From Anoxybacillus amylolyticus (GTDB lineage Bacteria; Bacillota; Bacilli; Bacillales; Anoxybacillaceae): DNA of 64,000 nucleotides. Numbering within the stretch: the stretch's first letter is position 1; every line of letters starts with the position of its first letter. Under the pieces are notes generated by a model. It saw nothing but the letters and a program-made list of their open reading frames with translations, was not told the DNA's origin and ran no database searches. This document shows positions 45,414 to 54,970 of the stretch, piece by piece. The position numbers and the translations under genes are program-made. The stretch is taken from the NCBI RefSeq assembly GCF_001634285.1, contig NZ_CP015438.1:1500001-1564000 (forward strand). The letters are read 5' to 3'.

Positions 45414-46763
45414 GTGAGAAATAAACTGTCGGTTATGGTGAGCATCGTAGTGGCGATGCTTGTCGCGTCGATGGACACGACGATTATGAATACGACGATG
45501 CCAATTATTGCAAAAGAATTAGGAGGATTTTCGCTTTATGCATGGTCGTTCGCTTCGTACATGATTACAACGACCGTTTTGTCGCCAATTGCTGGGCGAT
45601 TGTCCGATTTATTTGGACGAAAGAAAGTGTTTCGAGTTGGAATTTTGTTGTTTATGGTCGGCTCTTTGTTGTGCGGCATGTCGCAACAAATGGTGCAGCT
45701 CGTGTTGTTTCGTGCAGTGCAAGGAATTGGCGCAGGCTTTATGATGCCGTTTCCAGCGATTATTGCTGGCGATTTATTTCCAATTGAAAAACGTGGAAAA
45801 ATTCAAGCGTTTTTTACGGCGATGTGGGGCATTGCCGCAGTACTTGCGCCGCTATTAGGTTCGGTGTTTGTAGACTACTTATCATGGCGCTGGATTTTTT
45901 ATGTCAATATCCCGCTTTGTTTGTTGGCGTTATGGACGCTCATGCCCTATAAAGAAGTGTATGAGCCGAAACGTGCCGCGGTGGATTATTTCGGCGCGCT
46001 ATTGTTTGCATCGGCGATTAGCCTACTTTTACTTGTAACGGTGGTAGATAGCCACCAAGCAGTGTATGCGGTGATTGGGGTCTTGCTTTTGGTCATGTTT
46101 TACATGTATGAAAAAAAGCAACCGTCTCCGCTCGTTCCGCTATCGTTAGTGCACCATCAGACGTTAAAATGGATAAATATTAACGGGTTTATTGGCTGTA
46201 TGGCGCTATTTGGCACTGCAAGCTACATCCCGCTTTTTTTACAGCAAATTGCCCACAAATCGGTGCTTGTCAGCGGGGTCGTTCTTCTCGGCATGTCTAT
46301 CGGCTGGATGATTGTCGCTGTTCCGGCAGGAAAATGGATTTTAAAGTACGGCTATCGCCGATTGATGATTATTGGAAACGTATTGCTCGTTTTATGTGGC
46401 ATATTGCTTGCTCTTTTAGAGCAAGAAAGCAGTTTTTTTTATATATTTATCGCCATGCTCATTCAAGGATTGTCATTCGGATTAACATCGACCGTTGGTG
46501 TGATTGGCTCGCAACAGCTAGCACATACGCATGAAAAAGGAATTGCAACGTCGTTTTTTATGTTTTGCCGAAATGTTGGTACTGCGGTCGGTGTCACGAT
46601 TATGGGAGCGTTTTTAACGAAGGCATCTGATATAATGACCGGCATTCATCACTTATTTTTATTTGGTTTTGTCGGTAGTATCGCGGCGGCAGTGACTTCC
46701 TTTTTTATTTATGAAATGTCATCGAATGACCGGAATCATATTATGAAAAGGGAAATGGTTTAA
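45414..46763 (+). CDS. MFS drug exporter, DHA2 (EmrB/QacA) family
   Basis: Proton-driven multidrug efflux protein, 449 aa, with 12-14 predicted membrane helices. MDTTIMNTTMPIIAKEL corresponds to the DHA2 motif LDxTIVNVALP at helix 1; GRLSDLFGRKK is the MFS loop 2-3 motif; FRAVQGIGAGFMMP matches motif B. GTG start (45414) behind GAGGGGG. No regulator gene is adjacent, but the palindrome at its promoter suggests one acts in trans. Substrates unknown. The gene is not at this position in B. subtilis. Confidence 0.88.
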   Translation: MRNKLSVMVSIVVAMLVASMDTTIMNTTMPIIAKELGGFSLYAWSFASYMITTTVLSPIAGRLSDLFGRKKVFRVGILLFMVGSLLCGMSQQMVQLVLFRAVQGIGAGFMMPFPAIIAGDLFPIEKRGKIQAFFTAMWGIAAVLAPLLGSVFVDYLSWRWIFYVNIPLCLLALWTLMPYKEVYEPKRAAVDYFGALLFASAISLLLLVTVVDSHQAVYAVIGVLLLVMFYMYEKKQPSPLVPLSLVHHQTLKWININGFIGCMALFGTASYIPLFLQQIAHKSVLVSGVVLLGMSIGWMIVAVPAGKWILKYGYRRLMIIGNVLLVLCGILLALLEQESSFFYIFIAMLIQGLSFGLTSTVGVIGSQQLAHTHEKGIATSFFMFCRNVGTAVGVTIMGAFLTKASDIMTGIHHLFLFGFVGSIAAAVTSFFIYEMSSNDRNHIMKREMV

Positions 46764-46764
46764 C

Positions 46765-46792
46765 TAAACATTGTCGGTGTATGATCCGATAA
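46765..46792 (+). promoter_or_regulatory. SigD-like promoter of the chemoreceptor
   Basis: TAAA (46765-46768), 16 nt, TCCGATAA (46785-46792), close to the SigD pattern TAAA-N15-GCCGATAT. It overlaps the first bases after the MFS stop codon and precedes a chemotaxis gene, which SigD commonly transcribes. Confidence 0.6.
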
Positions 46793-46852
46793 AAAAATAG
46801 AGAGGTGCGTAGTCTAGTTTTAAGAAATGAGAATCGGATGGAGGTACTCTAA

Positions 46853-48547
46853 ATGCAGATGACAGTGAGGAAAAAATTAATTGCCGGCTTTTCGGCTGTT
46901 TTAGCTGTTTTAGTAGCAATTATCGCAATTGCTTATTATGAAATGAGATCGGTTGATCGTCAATATACCCAATTAGTGAATAACGAGGTTCAAACATTGG
47001 TTGCTGTAAAACAATTAGAAGTTATTGTTCGAAAAGAGCAGGGTAGCATGCGCGGCTATTTGATCATTGGAGACGATACATCCCTCACTAATTTTAATAA
47101 GGCGCACGATGACTATCAAAAATTAAGTAGCCAACTGTCTCCAAAATTAGAGGGTGGACAGTCGAAAGTGCTTTTAGATAAATTAAATGCACTTGAGCAA
47201 CAGTTTTATCAATTCGGTCAAGACGTGTTTCAGTTAAAGCGACAAAATAAAGTAAATGAGTACACACAGCTAGTGGCAACAAAAGGAAGGGAAATTACGA
47301 AAGAATTTGAAGTGGCAGCCGATCAGCTTGTAAAGATGAAGCAAAAAGAAGTTAATGAAGCCAATCAAGCAACGTCTAAAAGGGCAGACGCAGCAATTAT
47401 ATGGATGATGATATTTGGTGGAATTGCTCTTATTGTTGGAATGATGGTTGCTTATTATATTAGTAAGATTATTTCTCGTCCTGTTATCGCTGTTTCAGAA
47501 GCAGCTAAACAGATTGCATCAGGGGATTTAACAGGGAAAGAACTTATGGTAAAAAACAGAGATGAAATTGGGGAAATGGCGCGTGCCTTTAACCAGATGG
47601 CTCGCCAATTGCGGGAAGTGATTGAGCAAGTATCAATGAATGCTGAGCAAGTGGCGGCTTCTTCAGAGCAATTAACAGCAAGCGCGGAACAAACGAGTAA
47701 AGCCACGGAACAAATTACGGTGACAATGCAAGATGTTGCTGCGGGAATGGAAAAACAAGTAGAGAGTGTCGGAGAAACGCGACATATCGTGGAGGAAATG
47801 TCTCTTGGTGTGAAGCGTATTGCGGAGCGTTCGCAAAATGCCACCATCCTTGCTAATGGAGCCTCGGAAAAAGCATTGAAAGGTAATCAATCCATTCAAT
47901 TAGCTGTAACACAAATGAATTCGATTGATCGAACAGTGACAGGGCTCGCGAAAGTTGTAAAAAACTTAGGGGAGCGTTCTAAACAAATCGGCCAAATTAT
48001 TGAGGTCATTACTGGAATTGCGGAACAAACGAATTTGTTGGCATTAAACGCGGCCATTGAAGCAGCACGAGCGGGAGAAAATGGGCGTGGATTTGCTGTA
48101 GTAGCAGATGAGGTACGAAAGTTGGCAGAGCAATCTGGACAATCAGCCCAACAAATTTCGACACTTATTACGACTATTCAACAAGAAACAACGGAGGCAG
48201 TGCACTCAATGGAGACGGCAATCACGGAGGTGGCTAACGGAATTGGAGCCATTCATACAGCGGGGGAGTCGTTTGTTGAAATAAAAACGGCCGTTCAAGA
48301 AGTAGCAGGACAAATGAAGGAAATTTCTTCTTCCGTGAAGAACATGCTTGCTGGTGCAGAAAAAATCGTGAAGGCGATGCAACTAATCAACCAAAATGCA
48401 GAATCTGCCGCTGCTGGCACAGAAGAGGTTTCTGCTGCGACCGAGGAACAGTTAGCAGCAATGGAGGAAATTTCAGCATCTGCAATTGCCCTCTCAAATA
48501 TGGCAGAAGAGTTGCAAGCGTTAATCGGAAAATTTAAATTATCATAA
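46853..48547 (+). CDS. Methyl-accepting chemotaxis protein
   Basis: Transmembrane chemoreceptor, 564 aa. Helix 1 at about residues 8-30, an extracellular helical sensor of the CHASE3/four-helix-bundle type (about 31-180), helix 2 at about 181-205, HAMP domain to about 260, then a long coiled coil whose tip is [35 protein letters not shown] in relatives and here. The ligand is unknown. GGAGG is 8 nt before the ATG. Acts with CheA/CheW, not encoded in this window. Confidence 0.92.
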   Translation: MQMTVRKKLIAGFSAVLAVLVAIIAIAYYEMRSVDRQYTQLVNNEVQTLVAVKQLEVIVRKEQGSMRGYLIIGDDTSLTNFNKAHDDYQKLSSQLSPKLEGGQSKVLLDKLNALEQQFYQFGQDVFQLKRQNKVNEYTQLVATKGREITKEFEVAADQLVKMKQKEVNEANQATSKRADAAIIWMMIFGGIALIVGMMVAYYISKIISRPVIAVSEAAKQIASGDLTGKELMVKNRDEIGEMARAFNQMARQLREVIEQVSMNAEQVAASSEQLTASAEQTSKATEQITVTMQDVAAGMEKQVESVGETRHIVEEMSLGVKRIAERSQNATILANGASEKALKGNQSIQLAVTQMNSIDRTVTGLAKVVKNLGERSKQIGQIIEVITGIAEQTNLLALNAAIEAARAGENGRGFAVVADEVRKLAEQSGQSAQQISTLITTIQQETTEAVHSMETAITEVANGIGAIHTAGESFVEIKTAVQEVAGQMKEISSSVKNMLAGAEKIVKAMQLINQNAESAAAGTEEVSAATEEQLAAMEEISASAIALSNMAEELQALIGKFKLS

Positions 48548-48554
48548 TATGGAT

Positions 48555-48594
48555 AAGGGTGTTCGAACATAAAGGAACACCCTTACTTTATTGA
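48555..48594 (+). terminator. Terminator-like hairpin after the chemoreceptor
   Basis: 10-bp stem AAGGGTGTTC / GAACACCCTT; the T run is poor (ACTTTATT). Confidence 0.65.
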
Positions 48595-48632
48595 GGAGGA
48601 TGTTACTTTATGCTTCCTTTTTCCAAAGAATC

Positions 48633-48662
48633 GTGATAAAATTTCCCGTGTTTGGGTATAAT
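48633..48662 (+). promoter_or_regulatory. Promoter of miaA-hfq
   Basis: GTGATA, 18 nt, perfect TATAAT, about 30 nt before the miaA start. Confidence 0.55.
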
Positions 48663-48690
48663 AAATGAGTGTGACACGACGGAGAAAGTA

Positions 48691-49647
48691 GTGGTTGGAA
48701 TGAGAGAAAAGCTCGTTGTGCTCATCGGACCTACGGCGGTAGGGAAAACGAAGATGAGCGTCGAACTGGCGAAGCGCCTTGATGCAGAAATTATTAGTGG
48801 CGACTCGATGCAAATTTATCGAGGGATGGATATCGGTACAGCGAAAATTACACCTACCGAAATGCAAGGAATCCCGCACCATTTAATTGATATTAAAGAC
48901 CCGGAAGACTCTTTTTCAGTGGCTGAATTTCAACAGCTCGTCCGGCCATTGATTCGTGAGATTACAAGGCGTGGGAAGCTTCCGATGATCGTTGGAGGAA
49001 CGGGGCTTTATATTCAGTCTGTTCTTTACGATTATCAGTTTACTGACGCTCCTTCCGATGAAGTATACCGCCAAAAGTTACGCAAGTTCGTAGAAGAAAA
49101 TGGAGAGATGGAATTGTTTGGCATGTTGAAAGCAGTAGACGAAGAAAGTGCCGCACGCATTCATCCGCGCAATGTCCGGCGCGTCATTCGAGCGTTAGAA
49201 ATTTATCATTGTACAGGAAAAACAATGAGCGAATGGCAGAAAACACAGACGTCCGAACTTCTTTATGATGCCGCTATTATCGGATTGACGATGGAACGAG
49301 AGCAGCTATATCGCCGCATTAATGAGCGGGTCGAACAAATGATAGACAATGGGCTGTTTGACGAAGTAAAAGCGCTCTATGACCGTGGACTAAGAGATTG
49401 TCAATCGATTCAAGCGATCGGCTATAAAGAGTTATATTCGTATTTCGGTGGAACAATTTCGCTTGAAGAAGCCATTGAGCAGTTGAAACAAAACTCGCGT
49501 CGCTACGCCAAGCGGCAACTGACGTGGTTTCGCAACAAACTGCCTGTTTGCTGGTTTGATATGACCGATCCAACAAAGTTCGATCAGACGCGAGACGAAA
49601 TTTTACAATACATAGAAGGAAAGCTGTACCGAAAGAAGAATATATAA
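48691..49647 (+). CDS. miaA: tRNA dimethylallyltransferase MiaA
   Basis: Transfers the dimethylallyl group to A37 of tRNAs reading UNN codons, making the substrate of MiaB. P-loop GPTAVGKTK near residue 12, SGDSMQIYRGMDIGTAK, DIKDPEDSFSVAEF and GGTGLYIQS are family motifs. The GTG at 48691 is 6 nt after GGAG; the ATG at 48700 is an alternative. Preceding in-frame codons lie across the TATAAT box. hfq follows as in many bacteria. Confidence 0.94.
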   Translation: MVGMREKLVVLIGPTAVGKTKMSVELAKRLDAEIISGDSMQIYRGMDIGTAKITPTEMQGIPHHLIDIKDPEDSFSVAEFQQLVRPLIREITRRGKLPMIVGGTGLYIQSVLYDYQFTDAPSDEVYRQKLRKFVEENGEMELFGMLKAVDEESAARIHPRNVRRVIRALEIYHCTGKTMSEWQKTQTSELLYDAAIIGLTMEREQLYRRINERVEQMIDNGLFDEVKALYDRGLRDCQSIQAIGYKELYSYFGGTISLEEAIEQLKQNSRRYAKRQLTWFRNKLPVCWFDMTDPTKFDQTRDEILQYIEGKLYRKKNI

Positions 49648-49680
49648 ACATAGGTAGAGAGAAAAAGAGGAGGCCTGTTC

Positions 49681-49905
49681 ATGAAAACATCAATCAACAT
49701 TCAAGACCAATTTTTAAATCAACTACGCAAAGACGGCACACAAGTAACGGTATTTTTGTTAAACGGCTTTCAGCTTCGTGGCTTAATCAAAGGGTTTGAC
49801 AATTTCACTGTGCTTTTAGAAGTGCAAGGAAAGCAACAACTCATTTATAAGCACGCGATTTCCACGTTTGCGCCGGAAAAAAACGTTCAGTTAGAGATGC
49901 AATAA
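49681..49905 (+). CDS. hfq: RNA-binding protein Hfq
   Basis: Sm-like RNA chaperone forming hexamers, 74 aa. Sm1 motif is [23 protein letters not shown] and Sm2 is [12 protein letters not shown] with the conserved YKHA. Short Gram-positive form without the long C-terminal tail. AGAGGAGGC precedes the ATG. Transcribed after miaA; a 15-bp hairpin follows. Confidence 0.95.
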   Translation: MKTSINIQDQFLNQLRKDGTQVTVFLLNGFQLRGLIKGFDNFTVLLEVQGKQQLIYKHAISTFAPEKNVQLEMQ

Positions 49906-49945
49906 ACATTCGCCCGCTTCGATAAGGAGCGGGCGAATGTTTATG
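49904..49945 (+). terminator. Strong hairpin after hfq
   Basis: Perfect 15-bp stem AAACATTCGCCCGCT / AGCGGGCGAATGTTT, loop of 9 nt. The T run is short, but the stem ends in TTT. Confidence 0.8.
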
Positions 49946-49995
49946 TTGCTTCATCGGAACGGACTCGTGTGAATACATATAGGTATAGGCATTTG

Positions 49996-50024
49996 TCACA
50001 ATTTTACCTAATGACACGTATACT
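49996..50024 (+). promoter_or_regulatory. Possible SigE promoter of spoVK
   Basis: TCACAAT, 14 nt, CGTATACT is a fair SigE match; spoVK is a mother-cell gene in B. subtilis. Confidence 0.4.
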
Positions 50025-50060
50025 GAAAAGGCGAGGCGACCGAAAGTGAGGTGACAATCG

Positions 50061-50990
50061 TTGTCGGAAGTAACGATGAACAAAGCAAAAGGACAAATTA
50101 ACATCGTGTTAAACGCCAAAACGATGAATCATGCAATCAAAGAAGAACGAAGCGACGGCATTAATTTTGAACAGCATAGCATTTTGCGCGACATTCAAAA
50201 AGAGCTCGATCAATTAATCGGGCTAGAAAACGTCAAAAAAATTGTAAAGGAAATTTACGCATGGCTCTACATTGACAAAATGAGAAAAGAAAATGGCTTG
50301 AAATCGAACAAACAAGCGCTTCATATGATTTTTAAAGGCAATCCAGGCACAGGAAAAACAACGGTTGCTCGCTTATTAGGGAAATTATTTGTCCAAATGA
50401 ACGTCTTATCGAAAGGTCATTTTATTGAAGCAGAACGGGCGGATTTAGTCGGTGAATACATCGGCCATACCGCTAATAAAACGCGCGACTTAATTAAAAA
50501 GGCGCGCGGTGGGATTTTATTTATTGACGAAGCGTATTCGCTTGCACGCGGCGGAGAAAAAGATTTTGGCAAAGAAGCAATTGATACGTTAGTCAAAGGG
50601 ATGGAAGACTATTGCGAGGATTTAGTCGTGATTTTAGCAGGATATCCAGCAGAAATGGACTACTTTTTGTCGTTAAACCCAGGGCTGCCGTCTCGCTTTC
50701 CACTCATGATTGAATTTCCAGATTATACGGTCGATGAACTAGTGAACATTGCCAAACAAATGGTACGGGAGCGCGAATACGAACTGACGAAAGAGGCGGA
50801 GCGAAAGCTGTATTATCATCTCGAAGAATTGCTTGAAAGACGAGAAAAAAAATTTAGCAACGGTCGATATATTCGCAATGTCATTGAAAAGGCAATCCGC
50901 AAGCAAGCTGTTCGCCTTCTACATGAAGGACGTTATGATAAAAAAGAATTAACACTTATTCGTGACCGCGATTTAGTCATTGGTTCGTGA
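50061..50990 (+). CDS. spoVK: Stage V sporulation protein K (AAA ATPase)
   Basis: AAA-type ATPase of the CbbX/SpoVK family, 309 aa, needed for spore maturation. Walker A GNPGTGKTT near residue 92, Walker B ILFIDEAYSLARGGEKDFGKEA, and the arginine-containing SLNPGLPSRFPL. TTG start with GTGAGGTGA 7 nt ahead. Position after hfq agrees with B. subtilis. Its target is unknown to me. Confidence 0.93.
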   Translation: MSEVTMNKAKGQINIVLNAKTMNHAIKEERSDGINFEQHSILRDIQKELDQLIGLENVKKIVKEIYAWLYIDKMRKENGLKSNKQALHMIFKGNPGTGKTTVARLLGKLFVQMNVLSKGHFIEAERADLVGEYIGHTANKTRDLIKKARGGILFIDEAYSLARGGEKDFGKEAIDTLVKGMEDYCEDLVVILAGYPAEMDYFLSLNPGLPSRFPLMIEFPDYTVDELVNIAKQMVREREYELTKEAERKLYYHLEELLERREKKFSNGRYIRNVIEKAIRKQAVRLLHEGRYDKKELTLIRDRDLVIGS

Positions 50991-51018
50991 AGGAAGGCAT
51001 CCCCTTCCTTCTTTTTTT
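50989..51018 (+). terminator. Terminator after spoVK
   Basis: GAAGGAAGG / CCTTCCTTC stem, CATCCC-type loop, T7. Confidence 0.9.
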
Positions 51019-51128
51019 CTTGATATGAAGAAGGATTTTTGCAGATTCATGGAGAATGTAAAAATAAAGGTCAGAATATACATTGTTTTTAGAATTATTT
51101 AGATAAAATGTTAAAGGAGGAGTTTATT

Positions 51129-52688
51129 TTGTATTTAACGATTGGTGAGGTGTTCGCTCAGACGGTAAGAAAATTCCCGAAAAAAGAAGCGCTTGTCGAT
51201 GTGCGCACAGGGCTTCGCTATACGTACGAACAATGGGAAAAAGAAGTGGATAAAATTGCGAGCGCTTTCTTAAAAGCAGGTGTGCGAAAAGGAGATCGTG
51301 TATCGACTGTGTTATTTAATACAGCAGAACTTGCGACCGCTTTTTTTGCGTGCGCGAAAATCGGCGCTGTCTTCAACCCGATTAATTTTCGTTTACGACC
51401 AAAAGAAATCGCTTACATTTTAGCTGATGCTACCCCAAAAATGGTGTTATTTGAACAAGCAGTCGAACCACAAATCACCGCCATTCATCATGAATTTCCG
51501 CACATTTCTTTTTGGATCATCGACGGACAAGTGCCGGCGTATGCTGCTTCTTATCAAGAACAAATCCAGTGCGCAAGTAGCGAACTTCCAGCAATTGACG
51601 TTTCCGAAAATGACTTATACGCAATTATGTACACAAGCGGGACGACAGGACGGCCAAAAGGGGTCATTCATCGGCACCGCGACATGATCGAGCAAAGCTT
51701 GATTTGCAATTCCGTTATGCGCATTCGCGAAACAGAGCGGGGGCTTGTCACCGCGCCAATGTTCCATTGCGCGGAATTGCATTGTTGTTTCTTCCCACGC
51801 GTCCATGCTGGCGCAACGAACGTCATTGTTCACCATTTCGACCCGAAACAAGTATTAAACGTCATCGAACAAGAGCGAATCACCGTATTATTTGCCGCAC
51901 CAACAATGTGGAATATGCTTTTGCAAGAAAAATTGTCGGAGTATGATTTATCATCGCTTCGCATCGGTCTATACGGAGCCGCTCCGATGGCGCCTGTTCT
52001 TGTGAAAGAATGCAAAGAACGGTTAGGCATCGACTTAATCCAAGCATACGGCATGACGGAAATGGGACCGGCTGTTACGTTCTTATACGAAGATGAGCAG
52101 TTAACGAAAGCGGGATCTGCTGGGCGCGCGTGCTTAAACCATGAAATTCGCATCGTCAAGCCGCGAGAAGACGGCCCGTCTGATCCAGACGACATCTTGC
52201 CGCCAGGAGAAGTCGGCGAAATTATTGTCAAAGGTCCATGCATGATGGTCGGCTATTACAACCGCGAGGAAGCGACCGAAAAAGCGATGTATAAAGGTTG
52301 GTATCATTCTGGAGATTTAGGTTATATGGATGAAGACGGTTATTTATACGTTGCGGATCGCGTTGATGACATGATTATTAGTGGCGGCGAAAACGTCTAT
52401 CCGCGCGAGGTGGAAGATGTTCTTTATGAACATGAAGGCGTGCTTGATGTCGCGGTGCTTGGCGAGCCGGATGCCTTATGGGGAGAAAAAGTCGTTGCTT
52501 TCGTCGTTAAAAAGGATCCACAGCTTACCGCGGAACAGTTAGAGGCGTTTTGCAAACAAAGCGACAAGCTCGCTCCGTATAAACGGCCGCGTGCCTACTA
52601 TTTTGTCGACGCGCTGCCACGCAATGCAAGCGGGAAAATCCAAAAATTTTTGTTGCGCGAGCAAATGAAAAACATGGCGCAATCATAG
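51129..52688 (+). CDS. Acyl-CoA synthetase (AMP-forming), first of the acyl-CoA cluster
   Basis: Activates a carboxylic acid to its CoA thioester through an acyl-adenylate, 519 aa. P-loop YTSGTTGRPKG near residue 169, AYGMTEMGPA, and a C-terminal GKIQKFLLRE lysine. It is of the fatty-acid/short-to-medium-chain ligase type; the substrate cannot be read from sequence. The TTG at 51129 is 8 nt after AAGGAGG; the ATG at 51108 lies ahead of that site. TTGTTT-15-TAAAAT (51083-51109) is a poor promoter candidate. First of six genes running to 58570 with short gaps or overlaps. Confidence 0.88.
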   Translation: MYLTIGEVFAQTVRKFPKKEALVDVRTGLRYTYEQWEKEVDKIASAFLKAGVRKGDRVSTVLFNTAELATAFFACAKIGAVFNPINFRLRPKEIAYILADATPKMVLFEQAVEPQITAIHHEFPHISFWIIDGQVPAYAASYQEQIQCASSELPAIDVSENDLYAIMYTSGTTGRPKGVIHRHRDMIEQSLICNSVMRIRETERGLVTAPMFHCAELHCCFFPRVHAGATNVIVHHFDPKQVLNVIEQERITVLFAAPTMWNMLLQEKLSEYDLSSLRIGLYGAAPMAPVLVKECKERLGIDLIQAYGMTEMGPAVTFLYEDEQLTKAGSAGRACLNHEIRIVKPREDGPSDPDDILPPGEVGEIIVKGPCMMVGYYNREEATEKAMYKGWYHSGDLGYMDEDGYLYVADRVDDMIISGGENVYPREVEDVLYEHEGVLDVAVLGEPDALWGEKVVAFVVKKDPQLTAEQLEAFCKQSDKLAPYKRPRAYYFVDALPRNASGKIQKFLLREQMKNMAQS

Positions 52689-52700
52689 GGTGGTGACAAC

Positions 52701-53843
52701 ATGGCAACGTATTTGCACGAAGAACATCACATTTTTCGTGAGGCGTTCCGTAAATTTTTGCAAAAAGAAGCGTATCCGTTCTATGCCGAATGGGAAAAAC
52801 AAGGAATCATTCCACGTGATTTTTGGCATAAAATGGGATCGAATGGTTTCCTTTGCCCGTGGGTAGACGAAACGTACGGTGGATTTGGTGCCGATTTTGG
52901 TTACTCGGTCGTTATCAACGAAGAATTAGAGAAAGTAGGGTCAAGCCTTGTCGGCATCGGCTTGCATAATGACATCGTCGTTCCGTATATCGCATCATAT
53001 GGAACAGAAGGGCAAAAGAAGAAATGGCTGCCGAAATGCGTGTCCGGAGAAATCGTCACCGCTATCGCGATGACCGAACCAGGGGCAGGGTCTGATTTGG
53101 CGGGCATCAAAACAACGGCGGTGAAACATGGCGACTATTATATCGTCAACGGCCAAAAAACGTTTATTACAAACGGCATTCATGCTGACTTAGTCATCGT
53201 CGTCTGCAAAACGAATCCGAATGCGAACCCGCCGCATAAAGGCATTAGTTTGCTTGTAGTTGAACGTGAAACGACAGGCTTTACACGCGGTCGGAAACTC
53301 GAAAAAGTCGGATTGTATGCCCAAGATACAGCTGAGCTATTTTTTAGCGACGCGAAAGTTCCGGCAGAAAACTTGCTCGGAGAAGAAGGAAAAGGCTTTT
53401 ATTATTTGATGGAAAAATTACAACAAGAGCGGCTTATCGTCGCTATCGCCGCGCAAACAGCGGCAGAAGTGATGTTTGACTTAACGAAACGATATGTGAA
53501 AGACCGCACGGCGTTCGGAAAAACGATTAGCCAATTTCAAACCGTCCAGTTCCGCTTGGCGGAAATGGCGACGGAAATTGCCTTAGGGCGCGCGTTTCTT
53601 GACGATGTCATCGAACAGCATATCGCAGGGAAAGACGTCGTAGCAAACGTATCGATGGCGAAATGGTGGATTACGGAAATGGCAAAGCGCGTCGCCGCTG
53701 AAGGGATGCAGCTTCACGGTGGCTATGGCTATATGGAAGAATACGAGATTGCAAGGCGCTATCGCGACATCCCAGTCAGCGCGATTTATGCCGGCACGAA
53801 TGAAGTGATGAAAATGATCATCGCGAAACATCTTGGATTATAG
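52701..53843 (+). CDS. Acyl-CoA dehydrogenase
   Basis: Flavoenzyme that oxidises an acyl-CoA to the 2-enoyl-CoA, passing electrons to ETF, 380 aa. FAD and substrate motifs MTEPGAGSDLAGI and FITNGIHADLV are present. At the usual MCAD catalytic position (YEGT) this protein has YAGTNEV, so the base is absent there. A Glu in LQQERLIVA fits the alternative position used by isovaleryl- and long-chain acyl-CoA dehydrogenases. This suits branched or long substrates. It follows the first ligase by 12 nt. Confidence 0.9.
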   Translation: MATYLHEEHHIFREAFRKFLQKEAYPFYAEWEKQGIIPRDFWHKMGSNGFLCPWVDETYGGFGADFGYSVVINEELEKVGSSLVGIGLHNDIVVPYIASYGTEGQKKKWLPKCVSGEIVTAIAMTEPGAGSDLAGIKTTAVKHGDYYIVNGQKTFITNGIHADLVIVVCKTNPNANPPHKGISLLVVERETTGFTRGRKLEKVGLYAQDTAELFFSDAKVPAENLLGEEGKGFYYLMEKLQQERLIVAIAAQTAAEVMFDLTKRYVKDRTAFGKTISQFQTVQFRLAEMATEIALGRAFLDDVIEQHIAGKDVVANVSMAKWWITEMAKRVAAEGMQLHGGYGYMEEYEIARRYRDIPVSAIYAGTNEVMKMIIAKHLGL

Positions 53844-53854
53844 GGGGGATTTCG

Positions 53855-54970
53855 TTGCTTGAAGGGGTGAAAATCATTGATTTTTCTCATTATCTCCCTG
53901 GTCCGTTTGCGAGCCTCCGCTTAGCCGATTTAGGCGCCGAAGTTGTGAAAATTGAGCCAAAAACAGGGGATATGATGCGGAAGCTTGCTGATGACTGCAT
54001 TTTTGAAGCGAACAATAAAAATAAACGAAGCATCACCGTCGATTTAAAAAACGCTCAAGATGCCGATGCCGTCCGGCAGCTCATTAGCGAAGCGGACGTC
54101 ATCATCGAAAGTTTTCGCCCCGGTGTGATGAAACGGCTCGGGCTCGGCTATGAAGACGTATACGCTCTCAATCCGGCGGTCGTTTATTGCTCCATCAGCG
54201 GCTACGGACAACATAGTCGCTATGCGTCATTCGGAAGTCATGATTTAAACTATATGGCGTTAACAGGCATGCTCGCTCAATTCAAAGATGAAAGCGGTCG
54301 CCCTGTTCATCCAACGATTACGCTTGCTGATTTAATCGGTAGCATGCATGCGGTAGAACAAATTATTGCTGCCTTATATGCCCGCGAGCGGACGGGAAAA
54401 GGACGCTATATAGATATTGCACTTGTCGATGGACTGCTTTCGATGATGACGAACCATTTTGTAGTAGAACACTACACGGGACAAAAAAACGGGATTCCTG
54501 TATTAGCTGGTACGATTTTGTCGTATCATCTGTACGAAACGAAAGACGGGCGGTATATGGCGCTTGCAGCACTTGAACCGCACTTTTGGAGAAATTTTTG
54601 TCACGCAGTCGAAAAGCCAGCATGGTTTGAAGGACATTTATCGGTAGCTTGCGACGACAATCCTCTCTTTCTAGAAATAAAGCAGTTGTTTCGCACGAAA
54701 ACGCTCCAACAATGGATCGCGTTTGCCGAGCAAGTCGATTGTTGCTTAGCGCCGGTGTTAGAAACGGACGAGGCGAAAACGTGGTTTGCAAATAACCCGC
54801 ACCGAAAAATGATTCATATCGAAAATGACCGAATCGAAGTAGCGACTCGCTACGATGAGCACTTTTTCACTAAGCGCACACGAGCGCCAAAGTTAAATGA
54901 ACACGAACATCTTTTAAGGGGAGAGAGCGAAAATGATGAACGTTCCATTAAATATTGCGACAATGCTTGA
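53855..54970 (+). CDS. CaiB/BaiF-fold protein, probable alpha-methylacyl-CoA racemase
   Basis: 371 aa of the family III CoA-transferase fold (MLEGVKIIDFSHYLPGPFASLRLADLGAEVVKIE). Annotation pipelines would call it a CoA transferase, but the residues of alpha-methylacyl-CoA racemase are all present at nearly the same numbers as in the Mycobacterium MCR enzyme: His129 in GSHDLNY, Asp159 in TLADLIG and Glu241 in ALEPHF. Such enzymes invert C2 of 2-methylacyl-CoAs so that the S form can enter beta-oxidation. TTG start behind AGGGGGG. Its last 38 nt overlap the next gene. The function is inferred from the residues. Confidence 0.8.
   Translation: MLEGVKIIDFSHYLPGPFASLRLADLGAEVVKIEPKTGDMMRKLADDCIFEANNKNKRSITVDLKNAQDADAVRQLISEADVIIESFRPGVMKRLGLGYEDVYALNPAVVYCSISGYGQHSRYASFGSHDLNYMALTGMLAQFKDESGRPVHPTITLADLIGSMHAVEQIIAALYARERTGKGRYIDIALVDGLLSMMTNHFVVEHYTGQKNGIPVLAGTILSYHLYETKDGRYMALAALEPHFWRNFCHAVEKPAWFEGHLSVACDDNPLFLEIKQLFRTKTLQQWIAFAEQVDCCLAPVLETDEAKTWFANNPHRKMIHIENDRIEVATRYDEHFFTKRTRAPKLNEHEHLLRGESENDERSIKYCDNA

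Noticed and set aside
51074-51110. SigE promoter for the acyl-CoA cluster, by analogy with mmgABC
   Set aside because: GAATATA looks like a SigE -35 but no CATACA-type -10 follows at the right distance.
53855-54970. Formyl-CoA or carnitine-type CoA transferase
   Set aside because: The residues match the racemase pattern (His129, Asp159, Glu241). Still possible as a transferase, so confidence is lowered.
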